From a virus, in the IMG/VR virus record IMGVR_UViG_3300035180_001452, positions 58,381 to 122,380 of that record: a DNA stretch of 64,000 nt; one strand, given 5' to 3'. Position numbers and translations under genes: made by a program. The notes below the pieces were generated by a model. That model was given only the letters and a program-made list of their open reading frames with translations. It did not search any database and had not been told where the DNA came from. Shown here piece by piece: positions 31,797-37,086 of this stretch. How positions within the stretch are numbered: the first letter of the stretch is position 1; the number at the start of each line of letters is the position of its first letter.

Positions 31797-32180
31797 ATGA
31801 TGTTTGATGTTGTGGAGATGCTGGCATGGTTTGCTGGCATTCTCCTGCCTGACGCGTACTACCGCGCGTCAGGCGTGGCAACCGGTAAGTCTGATGATTC
31901 TTGCTACGCTGAGACTGGTTATCTCAGCAGCAAGAATAGCGGACTTGCGATCGGTGTGAAGTGCACCTCCTCGTTCGACAATAGCTGGTGGATTCTCGGC
32001 TTGGTAGCCGAGAATCTGGATGGGGAGTTCTTCACGCTGTCCCTGTCATTTGACAGGGGGACTGTCACGTACTCGGTGGAGGATAAGGGGCTTTATTCCT
32101 CCTATGAGTATGACAACATCACTGATGTTCAGTGGGATGTTGTCATTAATGAGACCATTAAGGCCCTCTCTAGGATGTAG
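31797..32180 (+). CDS. Array family A protein, copy 5
   Basis: This 127-aa protein is a near tandem duplicate of copy 4 at its N-terminus (FDVVEMLAWFAGILLP) and diverged afterwards. Its end has VQW where the others have IPW or VPW. Stems include CCTGACGCG/CGCGTCAGG (10 bp with flanks) and TTCTCGGC/GCCGAGAA. The stop is in an AGGCCCTCTC/GAGAGGGCCT hairpin identical to that of copy 2, although the C-terminal residues differ. Confidence 0.75.
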   Translation: MMFDVVEMLAWFAGILLPDAYYRASGVATGKSDDSCYAETGYLSSKNSGLAIGVKCTSSFDNSWWILGLVAENLDGEFFTLSLSFDRGTVTYSVEDKGLYSSYEYDNITDVQWDVVINETIKALSRM

Positions 32181-32195
32181 AGAGGGCCTGAGCCT

Positions 32196-32225
32196 GAGGA
32201 GGAGGGGCTAACGCCCCTCCTTCTT
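32196..32225 (+). terminator. 3' hairpin T13
   Basis: Standard core after family A copy 5. Confidence 0.7.
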
Positions 32226-32228
32226 GGG

Positions 32229-32262
32229 CTGAGTGTTTAGAGGACATGAGCCTCTGCACTCA
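32229..32262 (+). promoter_or_regulatory. Leader hairpin L13
   Basis: The 3' end runs directly into CAAGGAGG, a stronger ribosome site than the usual AGAAAGG. Leads N4. Confidence 0.68.
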
Positions 32263-32263
32263 A

Positions 32264-32400
32264 GGAGGCAGTGCAATGACTTGACTGCCTTGGATTGCTA
32301 GTTGTTAAGCTAGTTAATACTTTAGGGGCAGTATTAACTAGCTAGAATGCGGTTCTAGTGTTAAAGTGTGGCTGCAATAGGGCTAACGCCCTTCCTTTTT
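32264..32400 (+). ncRNA. Noncoding module N4 with two-codon minigene
   Basis: Minigene ATG-ACT-TGA at 32276-32284. Large stem GCTAGTTAATACT/AGTATTAACTAGC is now fully Watson-Crick, where N1 has one G-U pair. The TGCAGCC arm is weaker here (TGCGGTT). Ends with the intrinsic terminator. Confidence 0.62.
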
Positions 32401-32403
32401 ATA

Positions 32404-32437
32404 CTGAGCATTCTGGGGACATGAGCCCCTGTGCTTG
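32404..32437 (+). promoter_or_regulatory. Leader hairpin L14
   Basis: GAGCAT/GTGCTT outer arms with G-U pairs, GGGG/CCCC inner stem, like L6. Confidence 0.66.
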
Positions 32438-32450
32438 AAAGGGGAGGCAT

Positions 32451-32843
32451 ATGACGCCTCGCGAGAAGTATCTTGCGGGATTCTGGGCGTTGTTTGAGCC
32501 CGTAATTCCCGCAGCCCTCCGGACGGTAGTCCGGAGGACCGTCCGGCTTAGTAAAAGCCGTCAAACGTTTGAGACTGCTCTCGTAGTAGTCTCAATCGAA
32601 GTCGGTGGGCGAACCCTTAGGATGGTTCGACAGCCGATCAAGGACTCCCAAACGGGAGTCCTTGCGAGCAGTGGCTGGAAGATCGCTTGGGTTTTCCAGC
32701 CAGATCCAGAGAATGGAACGTATGTTCCATTTCCCGAGGGCCGGTGCGTTTGGCTGGCCCCGGGATCCGACCAGCCCAAGATCGGGTTGGTCGGGGACCT
32801 TCTCCGGGAGGCGTACGGACTCCCGGAGAGGATCAACCGGTAG
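32451..32843 (+). CDS. Array family B protein, copy 3 (short)
   Basis: This 130-aa protein shares the start TPREKYLAGF with copy 2 and the VWLAPGS-QP-IG segment, but stops at LREAYGLPERINR. It lacks the ~45-residue C-terminal region with YVTNIPKIFS. The middle has diverged strongly. Stems include AAGGACTCCC/GGGAGTCCTT (32640-32663) and CCGGACGG/CCGTCCGG. It is followed not by a T hairpin but by a different 15-bp hairpin. Confidence 0.72.
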   Translation: MTPREKYLAGFWALFEPVIPAALRTVVRRTVRLSKSRQTFETALVVVSIEVGGRTLRMVRQPIKDSQTGVLASSGWKIAWVFQPDPENGTYVPFPEGRCVWLAPGSDQPKIGLVGDLLREAYGLPERINR

Positions 32844-32847
32844 CTTT

Positions 32848-32886
32848 GTATAAGGAGGAGAAGGCTAGTATTTTCTCCTCCTTATA
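32848..32886 (+). terminator. 15-bp hairpin after family B copy 3
   Basis: GTATAAGGAGGAGAA/TTCTCCTCCTTATAC, perfect. It again pairs a GGAGG sequence with CCTCC but is unrelated in length to T. Confidence 0.6.
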
Positions 32887-32905
32887 CTACGACTGGTGAT
32901 TTTTT

Positions 32906-32967
32906 TACCGGGAGGTGTGTTCCGTCAGCTTATGCGTAAGTATAGGCTCGGATCACATCTCCCGGTA
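32906..32967 (+). repeat. Intergenic hairpin element P3
   Basis: TACCGGGAG/CTCCCGGTA arms with a longer, partly self-complementary insert. Precedes N5. Confidence 0.55.
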
Positions 32968-32968
32968 G

Positions 32969-33109
32969 AAAGGCAAAAGTAAAAATGACCTGACTACCTA
33001 TTGGTAGCTGGCGCTAGATTAGTTAATACTTTAGGGGTAGTATTAACTATCTAGTGTATAGCTCTAATATTAAGGTGTGGCTGCAATAGGGCTAACGCCC
33101 TTCCTTTTT
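32969..33109 (+). ncRNA. Noncoding module N5 with two-codon minigene
   Basis: Minigene is ATG-ACC-TGA (32985-32993), a synonymous change from ACT. Minigene hairpin arms are weak here. The downstream stems are the most diverged of the five, but the GGCTGCAATAGGGCTAACG end and terminator are intact. Confidence 0.6.
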
Positions 33110-33112
33110 ATA

Positions 33113-33147
33113 TTGAGTGCTTAGAGGACATGAGCCTCTGCACTCAG
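33113..33147 (+). promoter_or_regulatory. Leader hairpin L15
   Basis: TTGAGTGC outer start, otherwise as L5; the last copy of the leader. Confidence 0.7.
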
Positions 33148-33160
33148 AAAGGAGATGTAG

Positions 33161-33565
33161 ATGATTGCGGGTGTCTTGGTCGGGCTCATCGAGCAGCTGC
33201 TGCTCGGTGACTTCAGCATCTTAGGGCGGTATGTGCTTGGTAACCCTAAGATGCACGAGTGCTGTCACAAGACATTGGTTGTTGATGGTGCCGCTGTGTT
33301 GGTCACCGTTGCCGTGTCCGGTTTTGGTCACGGTATCGTGACCGTCTCCTCTAGCTCCTCTAGCGGTACCTATGGTGCTCGGTCTGTGGAGGTAGTGGGC
33401 ATCATGGGACTCCCGGATCATACCTGGGCCGTCAACGGGCATACCGTTGATGGTGGGAGGCTGATCTCAGTGGAGGAGGTCGTTGGAAAGGTTGGTGTTG
33501 GTGGAAGCTTCGCGTGGAAGGGCGTATGCAAGGAGGTGGTGGACCTCTACCTTAAGTTGAGGTAG
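33161..33565 (+). CDS. Array family G protein (singleton)
   Basis: This 134-aa protein has the hydrophobic start MIAGVLVGLIEQLLLG, then a beta-rich Gly/Ser/Val body (GIVTVSSSSSSGTYGARS) with CC and several histidines (MHECCHK, FGHG). The closing helix VVDLYLKLR folds at RNA level as GGACCTCTACCT/AGGTAGAGGTCC around the stop. No known family; shares only the layout (leader, hydrophobic start, beta body) with families A and C. Confidence 0.68.
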   Translation: MIAGVLVGLIEQLLLGDFSILGRYVLGNPKMHECCHKTLVVDGAAVLVTVAVSGFGHGIVTVSSSSSSGTYGARSVEVVGIMGLPDHTWAVNGHTVDGGRLISVEEVVGKVGVGGSFAWKGVCKEVVDLYLKLR

Positions 33566-33576
33566 AGGTCCAGCCT

Positions 33577-33606
33577 GAGGAGGAGGGGCTAATGCCCCTC
33601 CTTCTT
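33577..33606 (+). terminator. 3' hairpin T14
   Basis: Last T copy, with loop TAAT instead of TAAC. Confidence 0.7.
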
Positions 33607-33660
33607 GGGCTGTCTGAGGGCTAAAAGTTTGTTACTACTCTCTGACAAATGTCTACATGT

Positions 33661-33686
33661 TTAGGGGCTAACGCCCCTCTTTTTAG
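33661..33686 (+). terminator. Intrinsic terminator
   Basis: AGGGGC-TAAC-GCCCCT followed by CTTTTT. It is the first clear U-tract terminator after the array that is not part of an N module. Confidence 0.7.
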
Positions 33687-33723
33687 TGCTGGGGTATAGT
33701 ACTATACCCTAGGAGGATGTTAC

Positions 33724-33849
33724 ATGGTACGTCCAGATGGCATCCGATTCGGGGCCTTCGGCCCCTGTTGCTATGCCGGGCATACCATGACGGCAATCTT
33801 CTTTACTACAAAGACTACCGGTAGGGTGCAATCCTGCCTGTACTTTTAG
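33724..33849 (+). CDS. Possible 41-aa peptide
   Basis: A GGAGG at 33712-33716 stands 7 nt before an ATG that opens 41 codons with CCY and several aromatics (IRFGAFGPCCYAGHTM). Its DNA includes GGGGCC/GGCCCC and GGTA/TACC stems. It lacks a paralog, so it is uncertain. Confidence 0.35.
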   Translation: MVRPDGIRFGAFGPCCYAGHTMTAIFFTTKTTGRVQSCLYF

Positions 33850-33874
33850 TAATAGCCTATACTCAAGTAAACAG

Positions 33875-33902
33875 TACCGGGAAGTGTGCACACTCTCCGG
33901 TA
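33875..33902 (+). repeat. Intergenic hairpin element P4
   Basis: TACCGG/CCGGTA with inner GTGT/ACAC, related to P1-P3. Confidence 0.5.
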
Positions 33903-34204
33903 TATCAGTCATAGCTACGCTATGGTATCAGTAGCAGCTACACTAGAGCTTTAGCCGGTAGGTTTCAGTCGCAGCTAGGCTATGATCTTTTGGTGAAAGT
34001 GGCCACCATAGGGCAAAAAGTGCCACATTTTTGGGCCGAAAATGGACAAAAATGGGCCAAAACATGGATGGGTACTTTTGGGGCTATGGGAGCCACTTAT
34101 CCAATAGCCTATAGCTACTTTACCTGGGTAAACAATACTCACCCTGCGGTAAGGGTGTTTACATATAGTGCACAGTTGGTAGACTACCAGAGAGGAGGAT
34201 GGAT

Positions 34205-34636
34205 ATGGTAGTCAGAGTCCTCTTGGGGAGGACGACAAACCCCAGGAGGGGGCTGGATACTACGGTCAAGTCAGGAAACGGACTTGGCCGTACGTTCGCT
34301 CCCTCCTGGGAGCTGGTCCTGGGATTCAAGAACTACCAGGACCAGCAGGCGGGCAGGGTAGCTCGCTTCCCAGGGTATAATCCTATATCCTGGGAAGAAT
34401 ACTCCCTTTTCTACCGGGAGATGTTGAACAGTCTCCCGGTAGACGGTAAGGGGATCCCGTACGCTGTGCGGGATCTTTACAACTTCGGAAAGGAGCAGCC
34501 CGGTAACGTGCTGCTTCTACGTTGCTACTGCTCGGTAGCAACCCCGTGCTGTCACAACCAGCTAATCATTGATTGGCTGGTTGGGAGGTGGCCGAAGGCC
34601 TTCGGCCTCCTCCAGGATAGCCTCCCCGGTATCTAG
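34205..34636 (+). CDS. DUF4326-like protein
   Basis: Starting at the second ATG (34205), six nt after AGGAGG, gives 143 aa. The C-terminal CYCSVATPCCHNQLIIDWL resembles the CWC...CHGDVL signature of DUF4326 proteins, and the N-terminal LLGRTTNPRRGLD fits the same fold's loop. DUF4326 is common in phages; function unknown. The CDS is hairpin-rich: TCTACCGGGAGA/TCTCCCGGTAGA (34410-34443), CTGGTCCTGG/CCAGGACCAG, CTTCCCAGG/CCTGGGAAG. Confidence 0.6.
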   Translation: MVVRVLLGRTTNPRRGLDTTVKSGNGLGRTFAPSWELVLGFKNYQDQQAGRVARFPGYNPISWEEYSLFYREMLNSLPVDGKGIPYAVRDLYNFGKEQPGNVLLLRCYCSVATPCCHNQLIIDWLVGRWPKAFGLLQDSLPGI

Positions 34637-34647
34637 TATATCGGGGA

Positions 34648-34694
34648 GAAAGCCAAGCAGGACGTGGTGCGTTCGATACTACGTCCTGCTTGGC
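34648..34694 (+). terminator. Long hairpin after DUF4326-like gene
   Basis: GCCAAGCAGGACGT pairs with ACGTCCTGCTTGGC, a 14-bp perfect stem with a ~15-nt loop. No T tract. Confidence 0.55.
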
Positions 34695-34751
34695 ACTACT
34701 CAAGTATACCATCGGAATACCTTTTGCTCTGATCCTGATGGTGAAACTAGC

Positions 34752-34772
34752 CTTGCACATGAGAGCGAGGCA
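34752..34772 (+). promoter_or_regulatory. Leader hairpin for family F copy 1
   Basis: GCCTTGC/GCGAGGC stem around ACATGA, then AGAGAGGAG. Repeated before copy 2 at about 35478-35499. Confidence 0.55.
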
Positions 34773-34795
34773 GAGAGGAGAGAGAAGTGAATAGT

Positions 34796-35467
34796 ATGGA
34801 TCGGGAAGAGGTGTGGCGTACCTGCCCACCGTGGCTAAGAAACGCTGCCCTGGCTATAGCCAGGGGATATGACCACGGATGGTCGCGATCGACAGCCGTT
34901 CCGTCAGCTCCTTACTTTTGGGAGTATGACGACCCATTTCCTTCTCTCAGTGAGATTGAAGAAGGGACACCAGAGGGACCCCTTGGCAAGGGGATCACAC
35001 AGCCTGATATCTCGTTCGAAGATGGGCGATACTTTGCCCGACATAGAACGGGAACTGGTAGGGTCTTTATAGAAGTTGCGGTAGACCCTACGAATGATTG
35101 TGACCTTTCTTATACGGTCATTGTCTCCAGACCCAGTGGAGAAATCGCCTCTGGTACCAAGGTTGGTAATGAGGTATACGTGACTGCAGATCGGGCAGTT
35201 TGGGGGACTCGCCATGAGGACGCTTGGGAGAAGGCGTGGAAAGCTCTTGGGATTCCTGCTCCCAAGTTCCCCAGCAAGGTTCTTAGGACCATTGAGAAGA
35301 ACCTTGTTGTAGATGGTAAGGGACTGAAAGTCGATCCCTTGCGCTGTAGGGTTACGGTACTCCCTACAGCAGTGCTCTCAGTAGAGGACCTTCTAAGCCT
35401 TAGGAGGGCTGAGAAGGTCGAGATAGTTGATATTGTCGGTCAGAGCTATGACCTCACTATCAGCTGA
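34796..35467 (+). CDS. Family F protein, copy 1
   Basis: This 223-aa protein is the head of a family with at least six members in the window. Conserved marks, in order: EEVWRTCP, LRNAALAIARGYDHGW, PYFWEYDD, EIEEGTPEGPLGKGI, TGTGRVFIEV, GTRHEDAWEKAWKALG and a C-terminal GLKVDPLRCRV domain. No catalytic motif is recognised. The ATG at 34796 aligns with copy 2 and follows GAGAGGAGAG; GTG at 34787 is less likely. Hairpins in the CDS: CCCTGGC/GCCAGGG (34850-34863), GTAGGGTC/GACCCTAC. Function unknown. Confidence 0.72.
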   Translation: MDREEVWRTCPPWLRNAALAIARGYDHGWSRSTAVPSAPYFWEYDDPFPSLSEIEEGTPEGPLGKGITQPDISFEDGRYFARHRTGTGRVFIEVAVDPTNDCDLSYTVIVSRPSGEIASGTKVGNEVYVTADRAVWGTRHEDAWEKAWKALGIPAPKFPSKVLRTIEKNLVVDGKGLKVDPLRCRVTVLPTAVLSVEDLLSLRRAEKVEIVDIVGQSYDLTIS

Positions 35468-35516
35468 AGTCGTAACAGCCTTGCACATGAGAGCGAGGCA
35501 GAGAGGAGAAAACAGC

Positions 35517-36188
35517 ATGAGCCGGGAAGAGGTGTGGCAATCGATGCCGGTGTCTTTGCGGAATACTGCGCTGGGAATCGCCCGTGCCTATGGGCACGGG
35601 TGGGCGTGGTCAACAGTAGTGCCAGCTGCTCCCTACTTTTGGGAGTACGATGACGTTGTTCCTTCCCTCGAGGAAATCGAGGAAGGAACACCGGAGGGTC
35701 CCCTCGGGAAGGGGATCACTGGGCCAGATATATCGTTCAGGGATGGACGATACTTCGTCTTCCATAAGACTGGGACCGGTAGAGTCACTATCGAGGTCTC
35801 AGTGGATCCAGTATCAGATCCGGGGACAACCTACGAGGTAGTAGTATCCCGCCCCAATGGGGATAGCGCGGTCGGTATTCGGGATGGGAAGAGAACCGAG
35901 GATAACGTACGGACGTTCGCGGATTGGTCCATCTGGGGAATTCGCCACGAGAACGCCTGGAAGAAGGCGTGGGTGGCTCTCGGGATTCCTGCTCCCGAGT
36001 TCCCTGGAAAGCTCCTTGAGAAGGAGCTTGTTGTGAGTGGAAACCTGGAGGGTGATCCTCTGTACTCCAAGGTTAAGATCCTCCCCAAATCGGTTCTTTC
36101 TGTGGAGGATCTTTTGCGGCTCAGAAGGGCTGCATCGGTAGAGATAGTTGATGAGGTAGGGCAGGTCTACCCCCTGATCATCGGGTAG
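35517..36188 (+). CDS. Family F protein, copy 2
   Basis: This 223-aa protein is collinear with copy 1 (PAAPYFWEYDD, EEGTPEGPLGKGI, TGTGRVTIEV, WKKAWVALGIPAPEFPGK). The start codon sits after GAGAGGAGAAAACAGC. The AIARxYxHGW region folds here as CCCGTGCC/GGCACGGG rather than as the CCCTGGC stem of copy 1, so a hairpin is kept at about the same place with different bases. Upstream frame extension to 35427 lacks a ribosome site. Confidence 0.72.
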   Translation: MSREEVWQSMPVSLRNTALGIARAYGHGWAWSTVVPAAPYFWEYDDVVPSLEEIEEGTPEGPLGKGITGPDISFRDGRYFVFHKTGTGRVTIEVSVDPVSDPGTTYEVVVSRPNGDSAVGIRDGKRTEDNVRTFADWSIWGIRHENAWKKAWVALGIPAPEFPGKLLEKELVVSGNLEGDPLYSKVKILPKSVLSVEDLLRLRRAASVEIVDEVGQVYPLIIG

Positions 36189-36197
36189 AACCGCCAC

Positions 36198-36231
36198 AGA
36201 GGAGAGGGAGATCACACCCTCCCTCTCTTCT
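36198..36231 (+). terminator. Hairpin after family F copy 2
   Basis: GAGAGGGAG with CTCCCTCTC (GGGAG core) around ATCACACC, 10 nt after the stop. Confidence 0.55.
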
Positions 36232-36290
36232 GAATACAGGATCTAGGTGTGAACAACACCCCCCGCGCCTAGCGGGGAAAGGAGAGAACA

Positions 36291-37004
36291 GTGGGATTTC
36301 TGAAGATCGCTGAGCTGCCCGAATGGGCAGTATCAGCAGTACGATCCATGGTGGATCGGAGCATTGACCGAAGGGTTTTTGTACTTTCCGGGGATGAGAT
36401 CCTCGGAAAGGTCGAGGAAGACGAATATGCAGTACCAGGCAGTCCGAGTCTGTCTGGTACGATCTCCCTGATGACTGGGGAGGTCTTGGAGTTTAACAAC
36501 TCCCCGGTGTATCTAGCCACGCAACTGGAGCGTGGCTCCCGTGGTATTAATCCTGTCTGCCGGGCAATCGTGCATTGCCCGGTGTCCGAAACCCCTGCGC
36601 GGTTTGCTATCGTGCAGGGGCGCTTTGGAGCGTTCCCCGCTACCATGGGGATACGTTCCAAAAGCGTTGTAGAGTTGATCGAGGCGAAACCCGCCTCGAT
36701 CCCAAAGCTCGCTCAGGCTCGAGGTCTTGATGTTAAGGAACTCGAGGAGCGAGTTGCATTCCTCCGCTCCTACGCTGTTAAGAGCGGAGATTTTTGGAAC
36801 TGGAGAGGCGTCCGCCTCTCTAACAGTTCCTCTTCTATTCTTGCACAGCTCGGAAATGCTGTGCAGGGAATCTCCATTGTGTCGAGGGATGGGACTGAGT
36901 ACCCATTCCTCGCCCCGGTCAACGCCACATCCGTCACCGCCTCCCCGTTCGAGGCGGTTACTCCGCTTGCAGTTTCCGTTACAGTTCCGGAGGTTATCGG
37001 ATAA
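36291..37004 (+). CDS. Unknown protein, first gene of polymerase-like cluster
   Basis: The start is GTG after GGAGAGAACA, itself after a CCCCGC/GCGGGG hairpin; the product is 237 aa. A beta-rich N-terminal half (TISLMTGEVLEFNNSP) and FGAFPATMGIRSKS centre are followed by a helix and a Pro/Val/Thr-rich end. It could supply part of a split RNA polymerase given its position just before the DxDGD protein, but no decisive motif is seen. CDS stems: CCGGGCAAT/ATTGCCCGG (36560-36582), ATCGAGGCG/CGCCTCGAT (36678-36700). Confidence 0.6.
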   Translation: MGFLKIAELPEWAVSAVRSMVDRSIDRRVFVLSGDEILGKVEEDEYAVPGSPSLSGTISLMTGEVLEFNNSPVYLATQLERGSRGINPVCRAIVHCPVSETPARFAIVQGRFGAFPATMGIRSKSVVELIEAKPASIPKLAQARGLDVKELEERVAFLRSYAVKSGDFWNWRGVRLSNSSSSILAQLGNAVQGISIVSRDGTEYPFLAPVNATSVTASPFEAVTPLAVSVTVPEVIG

Positions 37005-37019
37005 CCTCCAGTACAGCTA

Positions 37020-37051
37020 GAGGGAGGTGCTCATGGATGAGCATCTCCCTC
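37020..37051 (+). promoter_or_regulatory. 15-bp palindrome over an alternative start
   Basis: GAGGGAGGTGCTCAT/ATGAGCATCTCCCTC with a 2-nt loop. It hides an in-frame ATG (37033) and its GGGAGG site, so translation probably starts at the ATG at 37087, which has its own AAGGAG. Confidence 0.6.
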
Positions 37052-37086
37052 CATTCTCACTACGTTGTACGTTGAAGGAGAATGGG

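Larger units (their letters stand above)
33607..34204 (+). other. Mostly noncoding stretch between array and DUF4326-like gene
   Basis: It holds an intrinsic terminator (33661-33686), a perfect GGGTATAG/CTATACCC palindrome (33693-33710), a 41-codon ORF (33724-33849), hairpin P4 (33875-33902), and several small stems (CATAG/CTATG, GTAAAC/GTTTAC). A longer frame at 33990-34211 has no ribosome site and appears fortuitous. Confidence 0.5.

Noticed and set aside
26029-32899. Long frames on the opposite strand and in shifted frames across the array (for example 26401-26802, 28119-28799, 28387-28833)
   Set aside because: They mirror plus-strand genes because inverted repeats and GC-rich codons leave few stops; none has its own leader, ribosome site or paralog pattern.
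25953-33606. A CRISPR array or satellite repeat
   Set aside because: Repeats are at irregular 80-500 nt intervals, contain two different hairpins flanking translated genes, and the intervening sequences are paralogous ORFs, not short unique spacers.
26360-33606. T hairpins as ordinary intrinsic terminators
   Set aside because: There is no U run after the stem in any of the 14 copies, unlike the terminators of the N modules, so classical termination is not claimed; they are listed as 3' hairpins of unknown mechanism.
33990-34211. A 73-codon frame reading MVKVATIGQK
   Set aside because: GTG start with no ribosome site, repetitive GGGCC/AAAAT sequence, no paralog, and it overlaps the good start of the DUF4326-like gene.
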